From Symsagittifera roscoffensis (lineage: Eukaryota > Xenacoelomorpha > Acoela > Convolutidae), in NCBI RefSeq assembly GCF_963678635.1, contig NC_087064.1, positions 26,826,189 through 26,890,188 on the forward strand: a DNA stretch of 64,000 nt. The letters are read 5' to 3'. A program made the translations under genes and the position numbers. Each line of letters starts with the position of its first letter. The stretch's first letter is position 1. Shown one piece after another: positions 22,133 through 34,527 of this stretch. Below the pieces are notes generated by a model. It searched no databases and was not told where the DNA came from. It saw only the letters and a list, made by a program, of their open reading frames with translations.

Positions 22133-23142
22133 TAGTGTTTTTATGGCGTTCCTGGGTATTTTTACGACATCATGACTACGGAGTCGAACCCACTTGACAC
22201 AGCTCCGGGCTACATGCCCATTCTAGAGTACCGGTGGTACGGTTCAGCGGGAACGTGTAAGCCTTCCGGTTGTTCCGTGATAGCTTCTTAAGAAAACTCG
22301 AGAAAACTTCCTGGTACGCTCTCCGAACGAGGCTTAGCTAACCGAGTAAGGGGGGTAACTAGGGGGACGAAAAAACGAGCAAAAGACAAAAAGCGAAACA
22401 AAAACCGAAAAAGAATAGAAAAAGGAACAAAAACCATAAAACAAAAAAATGACAGTGACTTTGACACCAGATTAGTTGGATCAAACTTTTATATTAATTA
22501 AATAGTATACCTATACTGTTTTTATAAGACCGATCGTTTCGATCATTTCAGCAACTTAAAAAGGTGCCCGAGTGTGGGGCGTTGTTAAGGGTTTTCAGAT
22601 AGCTTGCAACTTAGCTGGACCACTAGGAGACTTAACTGGAAGAGGTGACCAGTCGAGTAGGAAAGTGGTTCACAGGGACTTAGCTGGACCATTAAGAGGC
22701 TTGATTGAAAAAGGTGACCAGCCAATGGGAAAGTGCTGCTGGTGATCAGGTGCAGGACAAGTCAAGGAGACAACCAGCACGGAATCAGAGCAACAAGAGA
22801 GGACGGAGGTGTTCTCAAGTTGGTCAAACGGGTATCGTTAAAATCCACATTACACTATAGGAGATATGTGTAAAATTGGAGAAGCGGAACCCCACTGTTT
22901 TGAGGAAGTTTTCTACTCAAGCAGGCCTGGAAACAGGTTCTACGGTTTTCTCTCAAGAGGTTTAGCACCCGACGCTCAAGGTAATTTTCGGCTTAAGAGG
23001 GGGGGGGGGCTAAAGAGGGGGGAGCTTAGAAGGGGGGCTCGTTAGGTCAGAGGTTGGCGGTTGTAAATTGTAAAAAGGGCTGACATATTAGAGTAACTAA
23101 TTGATCGACATCGTCGATTTAGTTACATTAGAATCTTACACG
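22133..23142 (+). repeat. Leader 2
   Basis: A copy of leader 1 with PBS variant TGGCGTTCCTGGG. G-runs: 11 G at 22999-23009, then two runs of six. It ends at the same fusion to ORF6. No gene seen. Confidence 0.7.
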
Positions 23143-24981
23143 CACCTTCAGTGCGAAGAATCTGACAACCGAGTGGAGTTTGGATTGGAATTCTCGGACG
23201 AATTGCTAAGAACGAGTTTGATGGTGGTATGTGAACTGATGAAACTACCATGGTTTCCGAGTACTAACGCTGATTCGATATTGGTGCGACACAAGACGTG
23301 CAGAGGGAACTGAACTCAGACTATTACTTGCGTGATCTGAATATCATCTATAATTTGATGACGACAGCCTCTAAGAGCAACGGATTAGACAAAGCATGAC
23401 TGGGGACCAGAGGACTGGATCAAACCTGGTAGCTGTCTGGCAAAAGACTGTGGACTGGAAGGTCACATCTGTGGAGGTCTGGATTGCGTAAAGACCCTGG
23501 AGAAACAACACAAGCAATTGACGATATTGTTTGGGAACATTGTGATGAAGGCAAAAACGGAAACGGAATTAATTGCAGATTGCCATGGAGGAACCGAGAT
23601 GAATCTAGTGACTGCACTAAGATTCAACAGCAGTTTTGGTTCCTGAGAGTCACTATTGAATATAGAACAAAAGCATGAGATGGTTACGACCATCAGTGTA
23701 GAAGTGTTTCCGGCAGTTTTGCAAACAGAGCAGAAGTATATTGGAAAGGGAGGGAAGCGATCGAGGCGGAAATAAACATCCGGCACATTGAAACCTATCG
23801 TAGACCGACGGGAGCGAGATATTTAGTGGGATCAACTCTAGCTCCAATGTGCAACAGCAGATACCTAGTGCATTTTGTAGCGGTGGATGTGAAAAGTACG
23901 AGAACGATTGTGGGTCAAGTCTTCTCAGTGCCAAAATGCGTAAGACTAGCGAGAATGTCAGAAAAATCTTACGAGTTACTGTGCAAAATGTTCTCAGCAG
24001 TTGCGGAGAGAACCAAAGAGGAATTGGAATCGATACTGTGAAAGAAGTTCATGGGATACGCCAGTGAGAACTTCAGTGACTTTGAAAGACAAAAGCAGAA
24101 AGGATCAACAGTCACGGATTACAATACAGTAGATGAGAATGATGAAGTCCACCGACTGATGATACAATTGGAACCACTACTGGAAGTGTCGAGAAAGCGT
24201 AATTGGAGGAGCATCATGTCGACGCATGATGAGTTCCCCTGCCATTGCTTGCTTCAAACTGCCCCGGGCGTAGTAATCTGGTGTTGATCTGGGACTGTGG
24301 AGAGCTGCTCTCCATGGGTTTACCAGATTCATCACAGCCCATAACGATAGTGATAGTAGGAGTTATGACGGCGATACGATGGCTGGAAGCTCATGTAAGA
24401 GCAAACAATAGACAAGAGACGCCGACGAAAGAAAGTTGCAGGAATTGGATTGTCTAAAAGATTTAGACCTTTTTGAGACATCGTGCAAAGTTTTGAGCAT
24501 TTCGATGGAAGTGAAAAATATATGGGCCAGAAGACGACTGATGCCATGGTGGTTCAGAGCCAACATGACTGCATGGTTGTACGAGTTTGCCAAGAAGCAC
24601 ATATCGAAGCACAGCAGAGTGTACAGTGCGTATCAGCTGAACATTGGAGTAGGAGCTTTCAAGAGAGCTTTTATAACTCATCGGAATGCAGTAACCAACG
24701 CAGTGAAGAGAATTTCTAGGGCAAGTGAATGTGACGGAATGGAAAAAGAAGAGATGTTGAAGGAAGACTTGGAGAGAAACGTGACGTTGTGCCTCCACAA
24801 CACGTTCTGCCGAAACAGAGAAACTTACGTTGATCCTCTGCCTTGTTGTAAGCAAAGAGTAGAAGAGCAAAAGTGTTGGAGGACTGCCTCCAACAGCGTC
24901 AGAATAGCTACCGACGTGTTGCATGACACAGAGACTGAAAGTGCGGCGTCAATGTCGGAGGAGGAGGAGATGGAACATTGA
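23143..24981 (+). pseudogene. ORF6 copy, unit 3
   Basis: A tandem duplicate. Private changes: loss of two bases in ATATTGGTGCGACAC (23280; the others have ATATTGTGTGCGACAC), TGA at 23398, and loss of a short piece around 24260 (CAAACTGCCCCGGG in place of CAAACATGGTGGTACCCCGGG) that removes the Trp-Trp-Tyr of the CHCLLQTWWYP block. The C-terminal part (24436-24981, 181 codons) is open and, as far as compared, identical to that of unit 2. Confidence 0.65.
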
Positions 24982-25935
24982 CAAATGGCCGAAAAACAAG
25001 ATGCAAAAAGAAAGAAAATTAGACGAATTTAGAAGTTTTAGAACTTCTAAACGACGGAAACAGAAAAGTGAACAAAGAAAGAAACAAAGAAGCAACGAAA
25101 GAGAAGTTGTTAAAACTCAGAATTGTTTTGTGCGTGAGGAAAACTCAAATGAGAAACAAAGCAACTAATTTTGCAATTGAAACTGACGAGAAAACTTTTA
25201 ATTGAGTTTTGAAGATTAAAGAATTTGTTGCATTTACAAATTTGCATTATGATTTTAGTTAGTGGCTTTAGAGACACTTGCTATTTATTTAGAAAGGCTT
25301 GAGTGGAGAGTTAAATTAAAAATAAATTAAAATATTCCAGCCTGCATGATTGTTTTCAATCAACTAAGACGACTGATCACTTTGTGGTGACATGAAAGCT
25401 TTGGGTAATCTCTTGAAGAGGGAGATTATTTCCATGTTCCTTCTAACCACCGCGTTCCTTAATTTTAATTTTCAGGACCAGTAACAACTAAATTTCCGAA
25501 GAGAAGAAGCAGAGTAGGTTAATTTTAGTTTGTTGGTTGGCAGGACCGTCTTGCGTCCCAACACTTTTTAAACCTAGGAGAAAAAGTTTTAAATCGGGAC
25601 GTTAGAAGTAGGAACAAATGTTTTATCTTAAGTTTTGTCCTCGAAAGTGCAGATTAAGTGAAAGAATTTGGAAGGCTATAATAGTGTAGTATGATGCCAT
25701 TTATATTCTGCAGTGAGTCGATATGACGTGGATAAGAGTGATTTCATGCATTTTTTAAATTCTGTTCGATGGCACTGTACCATTTTGATGAAGACTACGG
25801 GACTCAATGAGGACATTGATAGGGATGTCCGGGGAGTATGTGACATTCGACCAGAATGGTCAAAATGCAATTTCGCATTCGAATTTTTATTGGAACATCT
25901 AACCGAGAAAATTGATGATTTTTATGAATTAGTGA
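24982..25935 (+). repeat. Tail 3
   Basis: A copy of the tail with variants of the tail-1 type (GTGGTGACATG, GACCGTCTTGCG, GCTATAATAG) and a 7-bp loss (GGGACGTTAG for GGGACATAGACGTTAG). No gene seen. Confidence 0.7.
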
Positions 25936-26827
25936 TGTGCCAGTCGGTCATATTTGGAAGTTTGACCTTGAGGAATACGAACTACGTAATTTTGGGATGA
26001 ATTGTAATTTTCAAAAATTCGAATTGAGCCTGTCATGCTCAACTTTCTCGCGAAAACTGAAAATCTCAGAAAGACAAGATCAGAACAACCAAATTACAAT
26101 CGCGGGAAAAAACTTGAAAAAACGCCGCGGGAAATTGCTATTCTCAATTTCCAGATATAAATCAAACGCGAGTAGAGCTGTCCTATCCTGAATAGGAAGC
26201 AGAGCGATTGTAAACAGAGCAAAGACAAAGAAGAAGTGAACCAGAGTGAACTCTCAGAGGAAAGGTGGACAGCTGGGGTATCCCAATGGTCCAGTTCCAA
26301 AACTTAATTCTCGAGTCAAATCTTATTTCCCTTGTTGGAATTTATTAGTAGCAAACTTCTCAAGTTATTATACTTAATGCTAGAGTTACTGATTAATTTA
26401 TTTATCCCAATTCTCGAGTGTGCCGATATGTGAGTACTCAATTTAGTTTTCTTGAGTGTGTTTTATGATTGTTATGTTGAGGTAAGGAGAGTTTTAGGTT
26501 GATTCATCTGAAATGGATCAAAGTTCCACTGTCTAATAAAAAGTAAGCATACGGACTGTTCCGACCCTGTTTTTAACGGCGTTCGCGTATTTTGGGTATT
26601 TTGAGACCTAAGTATGGGGACGTTCTTATTTTCTAGAGTGGGGGGCATTTTGGTAGTGGCCTTTAAGCTGTAACGGGTTTTTAGTCTCATGTCGCAAGTG
26701 AACCGAATTGGCTCCGACCGTTCGAGGTGGAAAAACACAAGAGATAGTGTCCCTGACTCTTGAGCCAATGGTTTTAGTGCCTGTTTTTCTTTAACCTCAT
26801 ATGTGACCGAAGTAGGCGACTGTTACA
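25936..26827 (+). mobile_element. LTR3 (892 bp)
   Basis: Same ends and signals as LTR1 and LTR2. One base is lost in the T-run after GAATTGTAATTTT. PBS variant follows. Confidence 0.8.
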
Positions 26828-27840
26828 TAGTGTTTTTATGGCGTTCCTGGGTATTTTTACGACATCATGACTACGGAGTCGAACCCACTTGACACAGCTC
26901 CGGGCTACATGCCCATTCTAGAGTACCGGTGGTACGGTTCAGCGGGAACGTGTAAGCCTTCCGGTTGTACCGTGATAGCTTCTTAAGAAAACTCGAGAAA
27001 ACTTCCTGGTACGCTCTCCGAACGAGGCTTAGCTAACCGAGTAAGGGGGGTAACTAGGGGGACGAAAAAACGAGCAAAAGACAAAAAGCGAAACAAAAAC
27101 CGAAAAAGAATAGAAAAAGGAACAAAAACCATAAAACAAAAAAATGACAGTGACTTTGACACCAGATTAGTTGGATCAAACCTTTAAATAGTATCCCTTT
27201 AAATAGATTAGTTGGATTAATTAAATAGTATCCCTATACTGTTTTTATAAGACCGATCGTTTCGATCAATTCAGCAACTTAAAAAGGTGCCCGAGTGTGG
27301 GGCGTTGTTAAGGGTTTTAAGATAGCTTGCAACTTAGCTGGACCTCTAGGAGACTTAACTGGAAGAGGTGACCAGTCGAGTAGGAAAGTGGTTCACAGGG
27401 ACTTAGCTGGACCATTAAGAGGCTTGATTGGAAAAGGTGACCAGCCAAGTGGGAAAGTGCTGCTGGTGATAAGGTGCAGGACAAGTCAAGGAGACAACGA
27501 GCACGGAATCAGAACACTAAGAGAAGAAGGAAGGTCTCAAAATCCACATTACACTATATGAGATAAGTGTAAAATTGGAGAAGCGGAATCCCACTGTTTT
27601 GAGGAACTTTTCTAATCAAGCAGGCCTGGAAACAGGTTCTACGGTTTTCTCTCAAGAGGTTTAGCACCCGACGCTTAAGGTAATTTTCGGCTTAAGAGGG
27701 GGGGGGGCTAAAGAGGGGGGAGGTTAGAAGGGGGGCTGGTTAGGTCAGAGGTTGGCGGTTGTAAATTGTAAAAAGGGGGGACACATTAGAGTAACTAATT
27801 GATCGACATCGTCGATTTAGTTACATTAGAATCTTACACG
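26828..27840 (+). repeat. Leader 3
   Basis: A leader copy with a local duplication of ATTAGTTGGAT/TTTAAATAGTATCCCT near 27165-27235 and a 25-bp-scale loss near 27515-27535. G-runs of 10, 6 and 6. Fused to ORF6 at 27841. The 88-codon frame at 27295 starts with GTG and differs among copies, so I do not call it a gene. Confidence 0.65.
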
Positions 27841-29685
27841 CACCTTCAGTGCGAAGAATCTGACAACCGAGTGGATTTTGAATTGGAATTCTCGGACGAA
27901 TTGCTAAGAACGAGTTTGATGGTGGTATGTGAACTGATGAAACTACCATGGTTTCCGAGTACTAACGCTGATTCGATATTGTGTGCGACACAAGACGTGC
28001 AGAGGGAACTGAACTCAGACTATTACTTGCGTGATCTGAACATCATCTATAATTTGATGACGACAGCCTCTAAGAGCAACGGATTGGACAAAGCCTGGCT
28101 GGGGACCAGAGGACTGGATCAAACCTGGTAGCTGTCTGGCAAAAGACTGTGGACTGGAAGGTCACATCTGTGGAGGTCTGGATTGCGTAAAGACCCTGGA
28201 GAAACAACACAAGCAATTGACGATTTTGTTTGGGAACATTGTGATGAAGGCAAAAACGGAAACGGAATTAATTGCAGATTGCCATGGAGGAACCGAGGTG
28301 AATCTAGTGACTGCACTAAGATTCAACAGCAGTTTTGGTTCCTTAGAGTCACTATTTAATATAGAACAAAAGCATGAGATGGTTACGACCATCAGTGTAG
28401 AAGTGTTTCCGGCAGTTTTGCAAACCGAGCAGAAGTATATTGGAAAGGGGAGAGAAGCGATCGAGGCGGAAATAAACATCCGGCACATTGAAACCTATCG
28501 TAGACCGACGGGAGCGAGATATTTAGTGGGATCAACTCTAGCTCCAATGTGCAACAGCAGATAACTAGTGCATTTTGTAGCGGTGGATGTGAAAAGTACG
28601 AGAACGATTGTGGATCAAGTCTTCTCAGTGCCAAAATGCGTAAGACTAGCGAGAATGTCAGAAAAATCTTACGAGTTACTGTGCAAAATGTTCTCAGCAG
28701 TTGCGGAGAGAACCAAAGAGGAATTGAAATCGATACTGTGAATGAAGTTCATGGGATACGCCAGTGGGAACTTCAGTGACTTTGAAAGACAAAAGCAGAA
28801 AGGATCAACAGTCACGGATTACAATGCAGTAGATGAGAATGATGAAGTCCACCGACTGATGATACAAGTAGAACCACTACTGGAAGCGTCGAGAAAGCGT
28901 AATTGGAGGAGCATCATGTCGACGCATGATGAGTTCCCCTGCCATTGCTTGCTTCAAACATGGTGGTATCCCGGGCGTAGTGATCTGGTGTTGATCTGGG
29001 AATGTGGAGAGCTGCTCTCCATGGGTTTACCAGATTCATCACAGCCCATAACGATAGTGATAGTAGGAGTTATGATGGCGATACGATGGCTGGAAGCTCA
29101 TGTAAGAGCAAACAATAGACAAGAGACGCCGACGAAAGAAAGTTGCAGGAATTGGATTGTCTAAAAGATTTAGACCTTTTTGAGACATCGTGCAAAGTTT
29201 TGAGCATTTCGATGGAAGTGAAAAAGATATGGGCCAGAAGACGACTGATGCCATGGTTCAGAGCCAACATGACTGCATGGTTGTACGAGTTTGCCAAGAA
29301 GCATATTTCGAAGCACAGCAGAGTGTACAGTGCGTATCAGCTGAACATTGGAGTAGGAGCTTTCAAGAGAGCTTTTATAACTCATCGGAATGCAGTAACC
29401 ACCGCAGTGAAGAGAATTTTTAGGGCAAGTGAATGTGACGGAATGGAAAAAGAAGAGATGTTGAAGGAAGACTTGGAGAGAAACGTGACGTTGTGCCTCC
29501 ACAACACGTTCTGCCGAAACAGAGAAACTTACGTTGATCCTCTGCCTTGTTGTAAGCAAAGAGTAGAAGAGCAAAAGTGTTGGAGGACTGCCTCCAACAG
29601 CGTCAGAATAGCTACCGACGTGTTGCATGACACAGAGACTGAAAGTGCGGCGTCAATGTCGGAGGAGGAGGAGATGGAACATTGA
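27841..29685 (+). pseudogene. ORF6 copy, unit 4
   Basis: A tandem duplicate, closest to unit 1 in its ORF6 part (ATGCCATGGTTCAG without the extra Trp codon; GCATATTTCGAAG). It has TAA at 28562 (CAGATAACTAG) where the others read CAGATACCTAG. The C-terminal 180-codon block (29143-29685) is open and ends in the acidic SEEEEMEH. Confidence 0.65.
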
Positions 29686-30646
29686 CAAATGGCCGAAAAA
29701 CAAGATGCAAAAAGAAAGAAAAGTTGACGAATATAGAAGTTTTAGAACTTCTAAACGACGTAAACAGAAAAGTGAACAAAGAAAGAAACAAAGAAGCAAC
29801 GAAAGAGAAGATGTTAAAACTCAGAATTGTTTTGTGCGTGAGCAAAACTCAAATGAGAAACAAAGCAACTAAGTTTGCAATTGAAACTGACGAGAAAACA
29901 TTTAATTGAGTTTTGAAGATTAAAGAATTTGTTGCATTTACAAATTTGCATTATGATTTTGGTTAGTGGCTTTAGAGACACTTGCTATTTGTTTAGAAAG
30001 GCTTGAGTAGAGAGTTAAATTAAAAATAAATTAAAATATTCCAGCCTGCATGATTGTTTTCAATCAACTAAGACGACTGATCACTTTGTGGTTACATGAA
30101 AGCTTTGGGTAATCTCTTGAAGAGGAAGATTATTTCATTGTTCCTTCTAACCACCGCGTTCCTTAATTTTAATTTTCAGGACCAGTAACAACTAAATTTC
30201 CGAAGAGAAGAAGCATAGTAGGTTAATTTTAGTTTGTTGGTTGGCAGGACCGTCCTGCGTCCCAACACTTTTTAAACCTAGGAGAAAAAGTTTTAAATCG
30301 GGACATAGACGTTAGAAGTAGGAACAAATGTTTTATCTTAAGTTTTACTCTCGAAAGTGCAGATTAAGTGAAAGAATTTGGAAGGCTATAGTAGTGTAGT
30401 ATGATGCCATTTATATTCTGCAGTGAGTCGATATGACGTGGATAAGAGTGATTTCATGCATTTTTTAAATTCTGTTCGATGGCACTGTACCATTTTGATG
30501 AAGACTACGGGACTCAATGAGGCTATTGATAGGGCTGTCCGGGGAGTATGTGACATTCGACCAGAATGGTCAAAATGCAATTTCGCATTCGAATTTATAT
30601 TGGAACATCTAACCGAGAAAATTGATGGTTTTTTATGAATTAGTGA
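29686..30646 (+). repeat. Tail 4
   Basis: A copy of the tail with tail-2 type variants (GTGGTTACATG, GACCGTCCTGCG, GAATTTATATTGG). One base is gained in GATGGTTTTTTATG. No gene seen. Confidence 0.7.
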
Positions 30647-31540
30647 TGTGCCAGTCGGTCATATTTGGAAGTTTGACCTTGAGGAATACGAACTACGTAA
30701 TTTTGGGATGAAATGTAATTTTTCAAAAATTCGAATTGAGCCTGTCATGCTCAACTTTCTCGCGAAAACTGAAAATCTCAGAAAGACAAGATCAGAACAA
30801 CCAAATTACAATCGCGGGAAAAAACTTGAAAAAACGCCGCGGGAAATTGCTATTCTGAATTTCCAGATATAAATCAAACGCGAGTAGAGCTGTCCTATCC
30901 TGAATAGGAAGCAGAGCGATTGTAAACAGAGCAAAGACAAAGAAGAAGTGAACCAGAGTGAACTCTCAGAGGAAAGGTGGACAGCTGGGGTATCCCAATG
31001 GTCCAGTTCCAAAACTTAATTCTCGAGTCAAATCTTATTTACCTTGTTGGAATTTATTAGTAGCAAACTTCTCAAGTTATTATACTTAATGCTAGAGTTA
31101 CTGATTAATTTAGTTATCCCAATTCTCCAGTGTGCCGATATGTGAGTACTCAATTTAGTTTTTTTTGAGTGTGTTTTATGATTGTTATGTTGAGGTAAGG
31201 AGAGTTTTAGGTTGATTCATCTGAAATGGATCAAAGTTCCACTGTCTAATAAAAAGTAAGCATACGGACTGTTCCGACCCTGTTTTTAACGGCGTTCGCG
31301 TATTTTGGGTATTTTGAGACCTAAGTATGGGGACGTTCTTATTTTCTAGAGTGGGGGGCATTTTGGTAGTGGCCTTTAAGCTGTGACGGGTTTTTAGTCT
31401 CATGTCGCAAGTGAACCGAATTGGCTCCGACCGTTCGAGGTGGAAAAACACAAGAGATAGTGTCCCTGACTCTTGAGCCAATGGTTATAGCGCCTGTTTT
31501 TCTTTAACCTCAAATGTGACCGAAGTAGGCGACTGTTACA
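30647..31540 (+). mobile_element. LTR4 (894 bp)
   Basis: TGTGCC...GTTACA with TATA and AATAAA as in LTR1. It carries GGTTATAGCGCCTG near its 3' end, a variant shared with truncated LTR5 and close to LTR6. Confidence 0.8.
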
Positions 31541-32097
31541 TAGTGTTTTTATGGCGCTCCTGGGTATTTTTACGACATCATGACTACGGAGTCGAACCCA
31601 CTTGACACAGATCCGGGCTACATGCCCATTCTAGAGTACCGGTGGTATGGTTCAGCGGGAACGTGTAAGCCTTCCTAAGAAAACTCGAGAAAACTTCCTG
31701 GTACGCTCTCCGAACGAGGCTTAGCTAACCGAGTAAGGGGGATAACTAGGGGGACGAAAAAACGAGCAAAAGACAAAAAGCGAAACAAAAACCAAAAAAG
31801 AATAGAAAAAGGAACAAAAACCATAAAAGCAAAAAATGACAGTGACTTTGACACCAGATTAGTTGGATCAAACCTTTATATTAATTAAATAGTATACCCA
31901 TACTGTTTTTATAAGACCGATCGTTTCGATCATTTCAGCAATTTAAAAAGGTGCCCGAGTGTAAGGCGTTGTTAAGGGTTTTCAGTTGGCTTGCAACTTA
32001 GCTGGACCACTAGAAGACTTAACTGGAAGATGAGACCAGTCGATTAGGAAAGTGGTTCACAGGGACTTAGCTGGACCATTGAGAGTCTTGATTGGAA
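31541..32097 (+). repeat. Leader 4, truncated
   Basis: PBS and the first 557 bases of the leader, including a loss of the CGGTTGTACCGTGATAGCTT phrase near 31674 that leader 5 shares. It breaks off in GATTGGAAAG and joins LTR sequence at 32098. Confidence 0.7.
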
Positions 32098-32660
32098 AGC
32101 TGGACAGCTGGGGTATCCCAATGGTCCAGTTCCAAAACTTAATTATCGAGTCAAATCTTATTCCCCTGCTGGAATTTATTAGTAGCAAACTTCTCAAGTT
32201 ATTATACTTAATGCTAGAGTTACTGATTAATTTAGTTATCCCAATTCTCGAGTGTGCCGATATGTGAGTACTCAATTTAGTTTTCTTGAGTGTGTTTTAT
32301 GATTGTTATCTTGAGGTAAGGAGAGTTTTAGGTTCATTCATCTGAAATGGATCAAAGTTCCACTGTCTAATAAAAAGTAAGCATACGGACTGTTCCGACC
32401 CTATTTTAACGGCGTTCGCGTATTTTGGGTGTTTCTGAGACCTAAGTATGGGGACGTTCTTATTTTCTAGAGTGGGGGTATTTTGGAAGTGGCCTTTAAG
32501 CTGTAACGGGTTTTTAGTCTCATGTCGCAAGTGAACCGAATTGGCTCCGACCGTTCGAGGTGGAAAAACACAAGAGATAGTGTCCCTGACTCTTGAGCCA
32601 ATGGTTATAGCGCCTGTTTTTCTTTAACCTCATATGTGACCGAAGTAGGCGACTGTTACG
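32098..32660 (+). mobile_element. LTR5, truncated 5' LTR of the near-complete element (563 bp)
   Basis: Begins inside the LTR, at the position equivalent to about 16885 in LTR1 (GGACAGCTGGGGTATCCC), after the join with leader 4, and ends in GTTACG. It therefore lacks U3 and the TATA box but keeps the splice donor (32314-32320) and AATAAA. Leader 4 ends in GGAAAG and the LTR has GGAAAGGTGGACAGC, so a short shared sequence probably mediated the join. Confidence 0.75.
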
Positions 32661-33648
32661 TAGTGTTTTTATGGCGCTCCTGGGTATTTTTACGACATCA
32701 TGACTACGGAGTCGAACCCACTTGACACAGCTCCGGGCTACATGCCCATTCTAGAGTACCGGTGGTACGGTTCAGAGGGAACGTGTAAGCCTTCCTAAGA
32801 AAACTCGAGAAAACTTCCGGGTAAGCTCTCCGAACGAGGCTTAGCTAACCGAGTAAGGGGGATAACTAGGGGGACGAAAAAATGAGCAAAAGACAAAAAG
32901 CGAAACAAAAACCGAAAAAGAATAGAAAAAGGAAGAAAAACCATAAAACAAAAAAATGACAGTGACTTTGACACCAGATTAGTTGAATCAAACCTTTATA
33001 TTAATTAAATAGTATACCCATATTGTTTTTATAAGACCGATCGTTTCGATCATTTCAGCAATTTAAAAAGGTGCCCGAGTGTAAGGCGTTGTTAAGGGTT
33101 TTCAGATAGCTTGCAACTTAGCTGGACCACTAGGAGACTTAACTGGAAGATGTGACCAGTCGAGTAGGAAAGTGGTTCACAGGGACTTAGCTGGACCATT
33201 GAGAGGCTTGATTGGAAAAGGTGACCAGCCAAGTGGGAAAGTGGTGCTGGTGATCAGGTGCAGGACAAGTCAAGGAGACAACCAGCACGGAATCAGAGCA
33301 ACAAGAGAGGACGGGGGTGTTCTCAAGTTGGTCAAACGGGTTTAGTTAAAATCCACATTACACTATAGGAGATAAGTGTAAAATTGGATAAGCGGAACAC
33401 CACTGTTTTGAGGAACGTTTCTACTCAAGCAGGCCTGGAAACAAGTTCTACGGTTTTCTCTCAAGAGGTTTAGCACCCGACGCTTAAGCTAATTTTCGGC
33501 TTAAGAGGGGGGCTAAAGATGGGGGAGGTTAGAAGCGGGACTGGTTAGGTCAGAGGTTGGCGGTTGTAAATTGTAAAAAGGGGGGACACATTAGAGTAAC
33601 TAATTGATCGACATTGTCGATTTAGTTACATTAGAATCTTACACGCGT
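32661..33648 (+). repeat. Leader 5 with primer binding site (32672-32684)
   Basis: PBS TGGCGCTCCTGGG at 32672-32684. Homologous to leaders 1-3 to its last shared base, TTACACG at 33648, then runs into unique sequence. G-run only six (33507-33512) followed by GGGGG. No gene seen. Confidence 0.7.
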
Positions 33649-34017
33649 TGATTACAAGAGGCGCATATCCAAATTTAAGATCGAATTAAGGTAGGTTCTT
33701 CCCTGTTTAGGGTAGGTTCAAATTAAGGTAGGTTCTTCCTTGTTTAAAAATTTCACGTTTTTGGTAAAAAGTTTTAATCGGTTTTGAACAAACAGTTGAT
33801 CACAAGACACCGCGAAAAAGTTGGGTTTCAACTTGCATCAAAATATTAAAAGGGAGATAAATACAGGGGGGTTGGTAATTCTAACATTTGGCCAGTAAGA
33901 TTGTGTTTTTTTGGGAAAATGTTTTACTAGAGCTCAAGTGGTGGTACCAGGTACAGTGGTTCAAGATCCCGACAACGAAAAAGAAGAGTTCCCACTGTCC
34001 CAACACTTAGTAGAGAA
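33649..34017 (+). other. Leader continuation towards gag, present only in the near-complete copy
   Basis: About 370 bases absent from the array units. It includes a short direct repeat (AATTAAGGTAGGTTCTTCC near 33683 and 33720). No gene seen. The frame that opens at 33911 runs into the minisatellite. Confidence 0.6.
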
Positions 34018-34527
34018 GTCCTGGGACAGTACCGAAGAGTCTTGGGACAGGCTGTCTTGCGACAGTGGTCTTGGGACAGCAGTCTTGGGACAGTGCAGTC
34101 TTGGGATAGGCAGTCTTGGGACAGTGGTCTTGGGACAGGCAGTCTTGGGACAGTGGTCTTGGGACAGTGGTCTTGGGACAGCAGTCTTGGGACAGCAGTC
34201 TTGGGACAGCAGTCTTGGGACAGCAGTCTTGGGACAGTGCAGTCTTGGGACAGTGCAGTCTTGGGACAGGCAGTTATGGGACAGTGGTCTTGGGACAGGC
34301 GGTCTTGGGACAGTGGTCTTGGTACAGGCAGTCTTGGGACAGTGGTCTTGGGACAGCAGTCTTGGGACAGTGCAGTCTTGGGACAGTACAATATTGGGAC
34401 AGTAGTCTTGGGACAGTACCAAGAAGCCCTGGGACAGCACCAGAGAGTCTTGGGACAGTAAATATAAGTCTTGGGACGGTACAAAAAAGTTGTGTGACTG
34501 TACTAAAAGGTTTTGGGACAGTGCGAA
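34018..34527 (+). repeat. Minisatellite, unit about 13-15 bp built on CAGTCTTGGGACAG
   Basis: Some 35 imperfect copies of (CAG or GTG)GTCTTGGGACA. Spacing varies between 13 and 17 bases. Because the period is not a multiple of three, several frames on both strands stay open (SWDSGLGTVVLGQ-like translations); these are by-products of the repeat, not proteins. It lies between PBS and gag, an unusual place for such a tract. Confidence 0.9.

Noticed and set aside
1-33648. CRISPR array or bacterial tandem operon
   Set aside because: Repeat units are kilobases long with LTRs, splice signals and AATAAA; nothing here is prokaryotic.
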